This document shows positions 32,501 to 38,149 of a stretch of 64,000 nucleotides of DNA, one piece after another. A program made the translations under genes and the position numbers. Under the pieces are notes generated by a model, which had not been told where the DNA came from, did no database searches, and saw only the letters and a list, made by a program, of their open reading frames with translations. Every line of letters begins with the position of its first letter. The stretch's first letter is position 1. The stretch comes from Sorex araneus (Eukaryota > Chordata > Mammalia > Eulipotyphla > Soricidae): positions 219,501,854 through 219,565,853 of the forward strand of contig NC_073302.1 of NCBI RefSeq assembly GCF_027595985.1. The letters run 5' to 3'.

Positions 32501-33585
32501 CCAGACTAGGATCCAGAAGTAGCCCTTGAGCACTGACAAGTGTGACCCTAAACCAAGAACCACCAAAACCCCAAACAAAAGAAGGCTATTATACATGACT
32601 CTACCTCGGAACTTTGATTGTAAGATCAAAAATAATAAGGCAAATAAAATGCTTTGTAAGTCATAGTAACTGTTAACTCTAAAAGTGGTAGTTTGAACTT
32701 ATTGGCTAAGTTTTCTTTTTCTCAGCTTCTCTCCGTGCATCAAATGTGATGCCCTTCAAAGCAACTTTCCTTCCATTTCATCACTTCAAAATTATGATTG
32801 CTGAGACAATGTGGCTTAAAACAGTGAGAATGCTTATGTGTCAGGGATGCAATGTCCCTGCCCTGCACCCACCACCAGGCTGCCCAGTCCTGACGTCTCT
32901 GGGTCCCACTGAGTCTGCCCCTCCCTCTCTGCCCCTTACTATCTCCCTACCCCCTGTGGGGAACCTCAGTTCTGAAACAAACTTTCCTGTTTGTTTGTTT
33001 GTTTGTTAGTTAAACCATAGTACAATAAGATATAAGATAAAACTTTAAAATGAATTAATTTCAGTTTTTCAGGGCCCTGAGTGATAGAACAAGGATAGGG
33101 CACGGGCCTTGAATTCACACAGCTGACCCGGGTTCTAGCCCTGCCGTCCCTCCCTCTGAAGCCCACAGGAGTAAACTCTGAGCATTGCTGCTCATGGCCC
33201 CAAGTCCCAGACCTCCCCAAAAGGTCTCTCAAATACTTTCAGCCTTTCAGCATGCCTTTGCTTTAATGAAAAAAAAATAAAAGAATGCAAAGATAAACAT
33301 AAATCATATCTGAAATGGAAAAATCTAGAGCAAGTTATAGCTGCTGTGTAAGAAGCAAATTACAGTGAGATAAGTAATAAATCTATATTCATGGGTTCTA
33401 AGTAAAGCCAATACAACCTAATCTCAACATATATCCATCCACCTTGTACTAATTCTAAAACTCTCCATAACACCAGAAGTCTTACATTGCAGAATATGTA
33501 TAAAGAAGCTTCAAGCAGGAAAGGGGAACTCACCTACTAAATTTTCTTTGTCTGGTTTCTCGGGGGTAGATGACCCAGGATCCAT
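9739..33585 (-). CDS. STOML3: STOML3, stomatin-like protein 3 (complete, 7 coding exons)
   Basis: Join of 33585-33534, 19576-19473, 19392-19320, 16100-16018, 14970-14767, 12479-12345 and 9963-9739: 876 nt, 291 residues plus TGA, the same length as I recall for human. All six introns are GT-AG and phases agree. The protein has a short N-terminal tail (1-25), one hydrophobic hairpin segment (about 26-51, kinked at Pro44 in TFPISIW) and a stomatin/SPFH (PHB) domain starting at KEYERAVVFRLGR (55 onward). An Ala/Glu-rich helix follows (AAEAEATREARA, about 204-216), then the conserved C-terminus ending NRA. Cys27 and Cys50 flank the hairpin and could be palmitoylated (inference). Known family role: an oligomeric inner-leaflet scaffold of mechanosensory and olfactory neurons that tunes Piezo and ASIC channels. 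No break or missing conserved block is visible. Intron 1 is about 14 kb; intron 2 is only 80 bp. Confidence 0.97.
10813..10975 (+). mobile_element. Diverged SINE in STOML3 intron 6
   Basis: GGGGCCAGGAAGGTGGTTCA head, AATGCTTGGCATG and TGAGAGTGGCCCCTGAGC. Much diverged. Confidence 0.7.
11205..11340 (-). mobile_element. Old SINE in STOML3 intron 6
   Basis: Minus-oriented: TTTTGGAGCCACACCCGGCG, then AGGGCTGACTCC, then GGGTTGGCCACGTGTGAG. Confidence 0.75.
11429..11611 (+). mobile_element. Full-length SINE in STOML3 intron 6
   Basis: GGGGCTGGAGTGTTAGCACA, then GTTTGCCTTGCACGTGGC, then GCATCCCATATGGTCCCC, with an A-rich tail. An imperfect duplication, AAGCCCCTT/AAGCCCTCTT, flanks it. Confidence 0.9.
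12020..12240 (-). mobile_element. Old SINE remnant next to STOML3 exon 6
   Basis: Minus-oriented and badly diverged: GCTTTGAGACACAGCCAGCA, then a repeated CAAAGATTG block (about 12104-12150), then GGTGCTCGGGAACCATGATA. The internal repeats suggest slippage. Confidence 0.6.
12345..12479 (-). CDS. STOML3: STOML3 exon 6
   Basis: 135 nt, phase 0 at both ends, residues 173-217 (TLLDDATELWGIRVARVEIK through ATREARAR). Acceptor AAACAG, donor GTGAGT. Carries the end of the SPFH domain and the start of the C-terminal helix. Confidence 0.97.
13125..13250 (-). mobile_element. SINE fragment in STOML3 intron 5
   Basis: Minus-oriented fragment: ATTGCTCCTGGCCGTGCTGA, then CAAGCAGAGAACCCGGGC, then CATGCAAGGCACACATTC. 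Confidence 0.6.
13257..13331. repeat. (TG)n, (TTTG)n and poly-T microsatellite in STOML3 intron 5
   Basis: Alternating TG with scattered C substitutions from 13257 to about 13298, then TTTG units and a T run to 13330. Confidence 0.95.
13888..13992. repeat. (GGAA)n microsatellite in STOML3 intron 5
   Basis: About 26 uninterrupted 4-bp units. In the STOML3 transcript this is a pure (TTCC)n pyrimidine tract. The long open frames across it are simple-sequence artefacts. Confidence 0.98.
14031..14199 (+). mobile_element. SINE in STOML3 intron 5
   Basis: GGAGCCAGAGTGATAGTAGA head, CTTGCACGTGGCCTACCAGG, B box GGGTTCGATTCCT, GCTGGGTGTGACCCCCAAAG tail. It lies about 40 bp from the (GGAA)n tract. Confidence 0.88.
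14767..14970 (-). CDS. STOML3: STOML3 exon 5
   Basis: 204 nt, phase 0, residues 105-172 (ILTRDSVTTQVDGVVYYRIY through EEIAHSIQ), the core of the SPFH domain. Acceptor CTCTAG, donor GTAAAG. Confidence 0.97.
15690..15826 (-). mobile_element. Old SINE in STOML3 intron 4
   Basis: Minus-oriented, diverged: GAACCACACCCCTTGATG, then AGGAGCTATTCCTG, then CCACTGTGCTATCTCTCTGG. Confidence 0.7.
16018..16100 (-). CDS. STOML3: STOML3 exon 4
   Basis: 83 nt. Completes Gly77 and encodes LILVLPCIDVFVKVDLRTVT then CNIPPQE (78-104). Acceptor TCTTAG, donor GTAATG. Confidence 0.97.
16159..16425 (-). mobile_element. L1 3'-end insertion in STOML3 intron 3 (15-bp target duplication)
   Basis: ATAACACCCTGATCT is duplicated at 16144-16158 and 16426-16440. 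The body is the minus-oriented L1 3' UTR (AATCACCGTGAGGGTACAGT, CAGTGCCCATTCTCCACCAC, a C-rich block). It lies 59 bp upstream of STOML3 exon 4 in transcript orientation and in the same sense as the gene. Confidence 0.93.
16545..16672 (+). mobile_element. 3' part of a long-form SINE in STOML3 intron 3
   Basis: GCAGAGCCTGGCAAGCTACC, CATATTTGATATGCCAAAAA, GAGACGTTACTGGTGCCCGC and an end of GTGACAGTGACA without a poly(A) tail. Confidence 0.85.
16680..18785. other. STOML3 intron 3, mostly unique AT-rich DNA
   Basis: No exon or recognisable recent repeat over about 2.1 kb. A short direct repeat (ATAGAAATAAATGCT) lies near 18582-18624. Confidence 0.55.
18790..18945 (-). mobile_element. Old SINE in STOML3 intron 3
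   Basis: Minus-oriented: GAGCTACACCTGGCAGTGTG, then GGGGCTACTCCCAGTGGGAC, then GTCTCCCTGGTC. Strongly diverged. Confidence 0.7.
19320..19392 (-). CDS. STOML3: STOML3 exon 3
   Basis: 73 nt, residues 53-76 plus the first base of Gly77: IIKEYERAVVFRLGRIQANK then AKGP. The Asn in QANK is Asp in the human protein as I recall it. Acceptor TCTTAG, donor GTAGGA. Confidence 0.96.
19393..19472 (-). other. STOML3: STOML3 intron 2, 80 bp
   Basis: GTAATG donor and TCTTAG acceptor bracket an 80-bp intron, close to the lower size limit for mammalian introns. Both flanking exons are conserved. Confidence 0.93.
19473..19576 (-). CDS. STOML3: STOML3 exon 2 (membrane hairpin)
   Basis: 104 nt. Completes Gly18 and encodes residues 19-52, GLGVCGWILFSLSLLLMIIT then FPISIWMCLK, the intramembrane hairpin. 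Acceptor TCCCAG, donor GTAATG. Separated from exon 3 by 80 bp. Confidence 0.96.
19950..20165 (-). mobile_element. Old SINE-like remnant in STOML3 intron 1
   Basis: Minus-oriented vestige: CATTAGGGGGTGCCTCTCCA, then GGAATCAAACTTGGGGCC, then CTTTGTGTTATCTCCTCAGC. Similarity is weak. Confidence 0.5.
20166..20604. other. STOML3 intron 1, possible old MIR-like sequence
   Basis: Phrases such as GCTATGGCCTTAGGAAACCA faintly resemble a MIR core (ACCTTGGGCAAGTCA-like). Otherwise unique. No gene. Confidence 0.35.
20612..20822 (+). mobile_element. Long-form SINE, partly deleted, in STOML3 intron 1
   Basis: GAGTGGGTAGGGCATTTGCC, TGGCAAGCTACCGAGAGTAT, GGCAGAGCCTGGCAAGCTCC and CAATGGAGACTTACTGGTGC. Confidence 0.85.
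21072..21215 (-). mobile_element. Old SINE in STOML3 intron 1
   Basis: GGCCACCCCTGGCTGTGCTC, then GGGCTTACTCCTGTCTCTGT, then GGTTGGTCGCC. Minus-oriented and diverged. Confidence 0.75.
21522..21662 (-). mobile_element. Old SINE in STOML3 intron 1
   Basis: GGGACACTTCTGGCTCTGCA, then GAGTCACTCCTGGCAGTG, then CCCACTGTACTATTTCTCTG. Confidence 0.78.
21663..22240. other. STOML3 intron 1, unique GC-moderate stretch
   Basis: About 580 bp without a recent repeat, higher in GC than the flanks, with short open frames on both strands but no exon that I can support. A piece near 22030-22055 (CACCTGTGCATTAGAATTAC) recalls old MER5-like DNA transposons. Confidence 0.4.
22262..22450 (-). mobile_element. Full-length SINE in STOML3 intron 1
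   Basis: Poly-T start, GCTTTTTGGGTCACACCCAG, AGGGACCATATGGGATGCC, GTGCTATTGCTCCGCC end. Minus orientation, the same sense as STOML3. Confidence 0.93.
22545..22730 (-). mobile_element. L1 3'-UTR fragment in STOML3 intron 1
   Basis: CAAAGTGATTCATAATTGAG, CAGCACCCATCCCCCCACCC and TGTTCCCAGGTTGCCTCCCA match the minus-oriented L1-tail type also present at 26570-26790 and 31795-31885. Confidence 0.7.
22980..23340. other. STOML3 intron 1, unique DNA, no gene seen
   Basis: Contains a possible minus-oriented SINE scrap near 23080-23170. Otherwise featureless. Confidence 0.4.
23341..23575 (-). mobile_element. Long-form SINE in STOML3 intron 1
   Basis: Minus-oriented: TCGGGCAGGCACCAGTAATG, CATATCGAATATGCCACAGG, GCTTGCCGGGCTCTCCAAGA, then GTTATCGCTCCAGTCCC. 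TTCCCTTTAGT at both sides (about 23326 and 23580) is probably the target duplication. Confidence 0.9.
23850..24010 (+). mobile_element. Diverged SINE in STOML3 intron 1
   Basis: GAGGCCAGAGCAATAGTACA head, CTTTGCATGTGGCCAACTTG, ATCCTGGAGTGTAGAACCAG, then an A-rich tail. Confidence 0.82.
24170..24275 (+). mobile_element. Short ancient L1 ORF2 fragment
   Basis: CCCAAATCCATCAACGATAG and ATAAATTGTGGTACATTCGT match the ancient-L1 ORF2 phrases of the CCATCAATAGATGAATGG / GTGGTACATATA type. Confidence 0.6.
24430..24612 (+). mobile_element. Diverged SINE in STOML3 intron 1
   Basis: AAAGATCAGACAGATTGTAG, CTTCCCTTGCGTGAAGTCAA, CATATAGTTCCCTGAGCTTC and an A-rich tail. Confidence 0.75.
24790..25205 (+). 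mobile_element. Cluster of old SINE copies in STOML3 intron 1
   Basis: At least two plus-oriented, badly diverged copies: 24795-24945 (GAGGCTGAGGCATGGAGC, GTACAAGGCCCTGGGTTTGA) and 25020-25205 (GACTCTGGGGGCAGCTCAGT, CATCCCCTAAGCTCTACCAG). Confidence 0.6.
25356..25612. repeat. (GGAA)n to (GGGA)n microsatellite in STOML3 intron 1
   Basis: About 29 GGAA units (to about 25490) grade into GGGA/GGAGGGA units up to about 25612. Purines only on +. The 120-180-codon frames on both strands are artefacts. Confidence 0.97.
25955..26290. repeat. Degenerate (CACA/CACCA/CATA)n low-complexity tract
   Basis: A-C-rich tract with short T insertions (ACATCACACCACAGTACATC and similar) for about 335 bp. Probably a decayed CA microsatellite. 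The 170-codon frame is low complexity. Confidence 0.85.
26570..26790 (-). mobile_element. L1 3'-UTR fragment in STOML3 intron 1
   Basis: T-run, AATTGAATCACCGTGAGCTA, ACACCCATCCCTCCACCAGT, CATTTTCCACCACCAATGTC and CTCTCCCTACTTTTGGGC. Same L1 tail as at 40273-40856. A (TTC)n run precedes it. Confidence 0.85.
26981..27490. repeat. Tandem duplication with about 320-bp period
   Basis: GGCAGATTGTGGGTGTGACA occurs at about 27001 and 27321, and the flanks align: GATGGC(G/A)CC before it, and CCCGCATA.CTG.GCCTTGCT plus GGAGCCAG.GGGGAGA after it. Copies span about 26981-27181 and 27298-27490. Not a gene that I recognise; probably one unit of a shrew interspersed or satellite-like repeat. Confidence 0.85.
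27650..27785 (-). mobile_element. Old SINE-like remnant
   Basis: GGGGTTTACACAGGGCGCTA, then GGAATCAAACTCAGTCTCCC, then AGCACTGTGCTGTGCTCCCT. Minus-oriented, strongly diverged. Confidence 0.5.
27790..28615. other. STOML3 intron 1, unique AT-rich DNA
   Basis: No gene or recent repeat seen. Contains AT-rich direct repeats around 28200-28260 and 28320-28400. Confidence 0.5.
28620..28806 (-). mobile_element. SINE in STOML3 intron 1 with an internal duplication
   Basis: GTTTTTATGCCATACCTGGT, then GGGCTTACTCCTGGCTCTGT, then AGGCAAATG and AACTATCTCTCTGTCCC. AACTGTTAGTTG(A/C)AT occurs twice (about 28735-28765). Confidence 0.75.
28807..29478. other. STOML3 intron 1, unique DNA, no gene seen
   Basis: Featureless; a short A-rich run precedes the GA microsatellite. 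Confidence 0.5.
29479..29556. repeat. (GA)n microsatellite with periodic C substitutions
   Basis: (GA)n interrupted by CA steps every 8-12 bp. It produces serine/leucine-rich and glutamate/arginine-rich spurious frames. Confidence 0.97.
29557..30004. other. STOML3 intron 1, unique DNA, no gene seen
   Basis: No recognisable element. Confidence 0.5.
30005..30250 (+). mobile_element. Ancient L1 ORF2 fragment with an internal insertion
   Basis: TTCATTGCCACACTGTTTAC and AGTAGCTAAGATCTGGAAAC resume as GTGGTATGCATACATGATGG and AATACTACTCAGCTACGAGA after about 115 unrelated bases (about 30095-30205). The phrases are typical of old L1 ORF2 3' regions. Confidence 0.75.
30413..30625. repeat. Complex (TG)n/(CATG)n repeat with a 90-bp higher-order period
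   Basis: GCGTGCATATGGGG recurs at about 30441 and 30531, each followed by GTGTGTGTATGTGTA, GTGTGTGTGCATG and GTGGTATGGTG. Two tandem units of about 90 bp built of TG, CATG and GGTG steps, ending in (GA)n. Confidence 0.92.
30690..30945 (-). mobile_element. Long-form SINE in STOML3 intron 1
   Basis: GCACTGCACTGTAGCACAGT, GATTTGCTCGAGCGGGCACC, CATATCAAATATGCCACAGG, GCTTGCCAGGCTCTCCGAGA, TGCTATCTCTCCAGTCC. AACTGGTT(T/C)GTAGTA near both ends is the probable target duplication. Confidence 0.92.
30946..31444. other. STOML3 intron 1, unique DNA, no gene seen
   Basis: No recognisable exon or repeat. Confidence 0.5.
31445..31560 (-). mobile_element. Old SINE remnant
   Basis: GGGGGCCATATCTGGTGGTA, then GGCTTCTCCCAGCTCTGTGC, then GCTCTACCCACTGAG. 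Confidence 0.65.
31603..31776 (-). mobile_element. Young full-length SINE (14-bp target duplication)
   Basis: TAAAAACTTCTTTT flanks it at 31589-31602 and 31777-31790. The body is close to the family consensus (GGGGTCACACCCAGCGATGC, GACCATATGGGATGCCGGGG, TCGGCCGCGTGCAAGGCAAA). Confidence 0.95.
31795..31885 (-). mobile_element. L1 3'-UTR scrap
   Basis: AGAATCACTGTAAATTAGAG, GTTACTCATGATTGAGTTTC and CAACAGCCATCCCTC resemble the minus-oriented L1 tail. Confidence 0.65.
31985..32275 (+). mobile_element. Two plus-oriented SINE copies
   Basis: 31985-32100 is a shortened, diverged copy (AGCTGAAGAGATAGAGCAGT). 32101-32275 is a fuller copy (GGAACTGGAGTGATAAGCAC, GTGTCCCATCTGGCTC, TTGCTGGGTGTGGCACC plus an A-rich tail). 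Confidence 0.75.
32385..32580 (+). mobile_element. Diverged SINE
   Basis: GGAGATGGTTCAAAGGGCTA head as in the 10813 copy, an internal C-rich run (about 32478-32504) and an AGTGTGACCCTAAACC end. Confidence 0.7.
33070..33225 (+). mobile_element. SINE near the 3' end of STOML3 exon 1
   Basis: GGGCCCTGAGTGATAGAACA, GGGCCTTGAATTCACACAGC, B-box-like GGGTTCTAGCCCT, GAGCATTGCTGCTCATGGCC. Confidence 0.75.
33534..33585 (-). CDS. STOML3: STOML3 exon 1 (start codon)
   Basis: ATG at 33583-33585, then DPGSSTPEKPDKENLVG and donor GTGAGT. This start gives the 291-residue family length and an N-terminus resembling human MDSRVSSPEKQDKENFVG. A second ATG five bases upstream (33588-33590) is in another frame. 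Confidence 0.93.
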
Positions 33586-33760
33586 CTCATTCTCGAGAAG
33601 CTTTTATACTTGGCAAATTTTCATGGGTTTGGAGCCAGCCTGGACCCCAGGCAGTGACCTGGGTGAGCTGGTGAGAGGACGGAGGAGAAAGGTGGAATGA
33701 GAGCGTGAGGGACGGATCTCTTTACTGAGCACCCCAAGGAGCAGTTGTTACCCTGGAGAA
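33586..33760 (-). promoter_or_regulatory. STOML3: Candidate STOML3 proximal promoter with TATA-like and Olf-1/EBF-like motifs
   Basis: On the transcript strand TATAAAAG lies at 33608-33601, about 23 bp before the ATG. That is too close for a classical TATA giving a normal leader, so transcription may start further upstream or leave almost no leader. ACCCCAAGGAG (+ strand, 33731-33741) resembles the Olf-1/EBF site TCCCCAAGGAG/TCCCNNGGGA. STOML3 is known as an olfactory-neuron gene (alias SRO), so an EBF-type site about 150 bp upstream is plausible. No transcription start can be read from DNA alone. Confidence 0.4.
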
Positions 33761-35108
33761 GAAGCCAGCTCCCATAAACAAAAAGGATTCCTTTTCTGAG
33801 TTCAGCTGCCTTTGTTCACAAGAACATTCAGAAGAATATGCTGATGATACGACTGTCTGAACAATGTTCCTGTGTAATTTTCTACACCTTGTACATTTTA
33901 TGCATATCTAGGAACTGCGTGTAACTTCTCTACCACTGCAAACTGTAGCCGCTCCTCCGTTTCACAGGAGGAAATGTCATCTGATTCATTACACACGTTC
34001 TTAGCAGGGAGTGATGTCTTCAAATGCAAATCTGATCCTGTCTCTGTTTGCTTAATCTCACTGTTAATTGCTGGATTAAGGTGAACACTGACTCCTGTGT
34101 TCTGTAAAACCCTGCCTGTCTTCCTCTCGGTCACATTCCAGCCTCATTCATGTCACGTTTTTTTCCAGTCATCTCCTATCAGGTCCTACATCTGTGTTCT
34201 CTCTGCCACAGGTCCTCTGCACATACCAGCATGAGTGATTCTGGTTGATGTTTATTTCTTCCTCAACACAAGCGATTAGTTAACTGCAGACCGTGAGCTA
34301 GATTTATTTGGTCTCCCATCTATTTTTATATGGAAAAGTGTTATTGCGTCATATCATGTCCATTTAGTTCCATGCCCATTTTCACACTATACTGGAGTAA
34401 TTGGGTAGTGGTTATAGATCATAAGTGGAAAGCCTAAACTACTATTTATCTCTAGCAAAAGTTATTTGGAGACCCTGCTTCCATCCTAATTTCATGAGGG
34501 GACTGGCTGACTAGGTCTGTTAGTATTGACCGTGGCATCTTCCCTCTTTTTCTGCATTTGCAGCAGTGCAGGTACATAGTCGACGCTTCCAAATACGTGC
34601 TAGATGAATGGATAAATAATTTGTCAGAGATAATAGTGCACAAATATCAAAGCTCTTTCTCGAGTCAGATCCCCAGGCTCAGTCCCAGAGTCCTTCTTTC
34701 ATCATGCTACTTGGAATCAAAGAACGTGAACTCTTCCAATACCGAAATAGCCAGTTTTCTATAATGTTCTGACACTCATTTTTTTAAAAAAAATCTCAAT
34801 ATTCCACTTAATAATTTGTTTTCTTCATGAAACAATATGAAACAAACTCTGGTCTTTCCCAGGTCACCTGTCCTTTCAAGTCTTTCTTCCCTAATCGTCT
34901 GGTTATTTTCTTCTTTAGCAAGTTTATCTTTAAAAAAAAAAGTCTCCCCAACTGTGGGATACTTTAGTCAGCTACTTGATAAGTCTAATTGCCTACTTCC
35001 CAAACTCAAAGTACAGTCATAACCAGGGCTCGACAGCATAAAGTTATAAGGGAAAACATAGAATATTAGAACTTTAGAAAAGGAATTTGGGGACCAGAAA
35101 CACAGGTT
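33761..35108. other. STOML3 5' flank, unique AT-rich DNA
   Basis: About 1.3 kb without a recognisable recent repeat. Could hold distal STOML3 control elements or an upstream non-coding exon; nothing specific is visible. Confidence 0.45.
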
Positions 35109-35122
35109 AAAATTGACACACA

Positions 35123-35301
35123 GGGGCCGGAGCGATAGCACAGCGGGTAGGGCATTTGCCTTGCACGCGGCCGACCTGGGTTCAATCCCCGGCATCCCAT
35201 ATGGTCCCCCAAGCACTGCCAGGAGCAATTCCTGAGTGCAAAGCCAGGAGTAACCCCTGAGCATCACTGGGTGTGACCCAAAAAGCAAAAAAAAAAAAAA
35301 A
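35123..35301 (+). mobile_element. Young full-length SINE (14-bp target duplication)
   Basis: AAAATTGACACACA at 35109-35122 and 35302-35315. The body is near consensus: GGGGCCGGAGCGATAGCACA, GCGGCCGACCTGGGTTCAAT, GCATCACTGGGTGTGACCC, long A tail. Confidence 0.96.
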
Positions 35302-35315
35302 AAAATTGACACACA

Positions 35316-35495
35316 ATGGGGTGGAGAAATAACTCAATGGACTAAGCATATAGGCCTTCCTGGGTCAATTCCCAGTATCACATGCCTCCCCCACACCAAA
35401 AACCATCAGGACTGGCCCCTGAGCACAGAGCTGGGACTGTTCCTTGAGTACCACAAGGTATGGTTCAGAAGCCCCTAAACCTAAAGCAAAAATGA
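35316..35495 (+). mobile_element. Old SINE directly downstream of the young copy
   Basis: ATGGGGTGGAGAAATAACTC, CTTCCTGGGTCAATTCCCAG, GCCCCTGAGCACAGAGCTGG, then an A-rich end. Confidence 0.7.
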
Positions 35496-35584
35496 ACACA
35501 CATGCGCATGCAGAACCCATGAGTGTCTGAGTTAGGTGCTTCCTTTGCAGTGTTTTCACAGCATCTTGATGAGGGCTGATGCAG

Positions 35585-35797
35585 AAACATTAGCGTCAGA
35601 GTCTGGGATTACTCTGGCTACATTAAACTCTATACTTGCCATGTGACATTGGGCAACTTATTTAACCTCTTCATGTTTCCTCTTGTAAAGTAGACAAGGT
35701 AACAATCTCTATCAGAGTGATCTGTAAGACCTATGTGAAATATTTCATGCATAATATTCCAAGTAAGAACTGCTCTTGAAAAGTGGTAGGTAGCTAC
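35585..35797 (+). mobile_element. MIR element, cut by the LTR
   Basis: CTTGCCATGTGACATTGGGC, AACTTATTTAACCTCTTCAT and GTTTCCTCTTGTAAAGTAGA match the mammalian-wide MIR core. The LTR insertion interrupts its 3' side. Confidence 0.8.
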
Positions 35798-36914
35798 TGT
35801 TGGATATCATTGGTTTGTCCTGCTCCCCTTGCCACAAGGAGCTTAGGTTTATCAGTCACGCCCATCAAAGTGCTCCCATAAAAAGTGCTCCCATCAAAGT
35901 CACTCCCATTCCTTTGTTTATCTGTATCCACTTTGTTTATCTGTAACCACTTCTACCAGTTTATCTGCTCTTCCCTTAATCTGACTCTGCTAATTTGTAA
36001 GGTCAGAACTTCCTAGGACACTGAATATTATGACATTGCCTTTCTCTCCTCTTTATGCCTTTTGAATAATTTACTTTAAAGCTATGTCTGTTTTGTATAG
36101 ACACAAGAAGACAATATTATGTTTTTGTAACTTGGGACTTAATTGGCCTCGAATATTATTCCCTCCCGGGCATCTGCTTTCTCCACTTAAGCCTCAGTTG
36201 CCCTCAGTTCCTAGCACCCCAAAGTAGGGTCCCCGACATGGGACGGGAAGTATCCAGGGCAAGCGGTGAGTTATGTGCTACCCTGGCATCGAGATGGGCC
36301 TGGCCAAAGTGCCTAATTCTTAACTGTAAGTTAAGAGCTTGATCATAGACAAATGCTGTCATGATCCAATAGTAATTATGAGACTGGGACCCTGCTAGGG
36401 ATAGGAAAGACTGTTCTGGCCTGAGCACTGTAGTCTGAGATTGAGATGGCCCCAGGAGAGCAATTCTATAAGCTTTAATGCATCTCTTATTGTGTCCATA
36501 CAAAATGATTAATATTATGAATTCTTATATGTTTGCTGGCTGAGGAGAAGAGAAACACATTCATGGGACTCCGCCCTTGGGTGGATCCTCCTGCTGAAAG
36601 AGAATTAAGTCCTAGGAGAAGCATCCCCTGAGGGAAAGGAACCTTACCCTATTGCTGACCACACCTATGTGTATGCCCCAACCCCCTCATGCCGGGGAGA
36701 TTTAACTAGGCTGTAAGAGTGGGTTGGGGGCCAGATCCACAGATTGAGAGAGAGAGAATGAAGTAGGATGGGGGAGAAAGAAGCAGGAGGAGAATCAGAG
36801 GAGAATGGAGATGAGATTGGAATAAACTGCGAGTGAGGCCAACCATCTTGGCTCCGTTCCTTCACCTGCCTTGCCGCCCGCGCTCCTTTTCTTTTTATTT
36901 TTGTGTTTTACACA
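35798..36914 (+). mobile_element. Solo LTR of an endogenous retrovirus, 1117 bp, 6-bp target duplication
   Basis: It begins TGTTGGATATC and ends TTTTACACA (TG...CA termini) between AGCTAC copies at 35792-35797 and 36915-36920. A polyadenylation signal AATAAA at 36821-36826 sets plus orientation. The AG-rich stretch before it and the pyrimidine-rich end fit R/U5 layout. Near 35865-35960 U3 carries tandem repeats of AAAGTGCTCCCAT and TTTGTTTATCTGTA. No gag, pol or env is present, so only one LTR remains after recombination. The 6-bp duplication is typical of class II (ERVK-like) elements; that assignment is inference. Confidence 0.9.
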
Positions 36915-37241
36915 AGCTACTGTTACCTTAAGTAGGTGCTGAGCTGCCTATTTCTGGTCTCAGCGATATTCTTTTAAAAAATTAGAAAAGCTACCCAGGG
37001 ATGTGGCTGTGTGGTGGAGCACATGTCTCGAATTTTATATAGTCCTTGGCACTATATAAAATAAAAAATCCCCAAAAAACCCTTCAAAAGTGGAAATGTC
37101 GAATGGGGTTTTGCAGTATCCTCCCTTTTCCTCTTTCTCCAAGTGGAAGATTGGTCAAGTATATCAAATCTTTTATCATCTCTCTTCACTCTTCTATCTG
37201 GAGCTTGTTTGCTAGATTCAGAATATTAAGGGCCTATTCCT

Positions 37242-37422
37242 TTTTTTTTTTTTTTTTTGCTTTATGGGTCACACCTGGCAATGCACAGGGGTTACTGTTG
37301 GCTCTGCACTCAGGAATCACCCCTGACGGTGCTCAGAGGACCATATGGGATGCTGGGAATCGAACCCGGGTAGGGCTCGTGCAAGGCAAATACCCTACCA
37401 GCTGTATTATTGCTCCAGCCCC
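37242..37422 (-). mobile_element. Full-length SINE (13-bp target duplication)
   Basis: AGGGCCTATTCCT at 37229-37241 and 37423-37435. Body TTTATGGGTCACACCTGGCA, GACCATATGGGATGCTGGGA, TTATTGCTCCAGCCCC. Confidence 0.95.
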
Positions 37423-37435
37423 AGGGCCTATTCCT

Positions 37436-38149
37436 GATTCTACTATAAAACCATACTCTTCTCTTGCTGGCTCTTTTTGGTCACTGATCATCATTACCTT
37501 GGTTCTCAGATCTCTTGGAGAGGGTGAGAAAGCTTCCCGTTTTCACAGTCTTTCCTGCTGTGGGAAGCCCTTTTCCTAGGAGACTCTGTTTCCCCCAGTG
37601 ATGGCACAAAGTGCTTTGGACATGTTCCTTTAGCTACTTTCAAGACACATTTTCCCCTTACTAGCAGCCAGATACCTCTGATGACAGCAGCGCCATCAGT
37701 CACTGAGGTGCAAGGTTGAAAACAACTGTAATAATTGTTCCCTGGTGGAGTTGAGCGGAGAGCCTCCAGGGCACTTGCACGGAACACATCCCCCAGGAAG
37801 ATGACTAAGCACCTGTTTGTCTTCTTCCCGCACCAAGTTCCAACATCTCAGCCTCGAAAGCAAGACTGGCTTCCATCAGCCAGCAATACCCGGGCAGGCT
37901 GGGCCCAGTAGGAGGAAATGGAGTTGTTTTCATCATTTCCTCCCTTGTCAAAAGGATAGATTTAGAGGATACAAATGGTCCTCTCCCTCACACGTGAGGG
38001 GGTGGGAACTGAGGCTCAGGGAAAAAGTCCACTGGGAATTGCTGGAATGTGTTTTCTGTGTTTATGCACTTTCGTTACACTAATTTTTGAATGAGGTGAA
38101 GTCCTGAAGACAGCTTTTCCAATGTCTTAGCTCTATGTACCACTTTTTT
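37436..38149. other. Intergenic unique DNA, no gene seen
   Basis: About 700 bp of mixed composition without repeats or exon signals that I can support. Confidence 0.5.

Noticed and set aside
33898-34134. 78-codon minus-strand frame just upstream of STOML3 as an extra 5' exon
   Set aside because: STOML3 already has its full N-terminus downstream, and this frame shows no similarity to stomatins.
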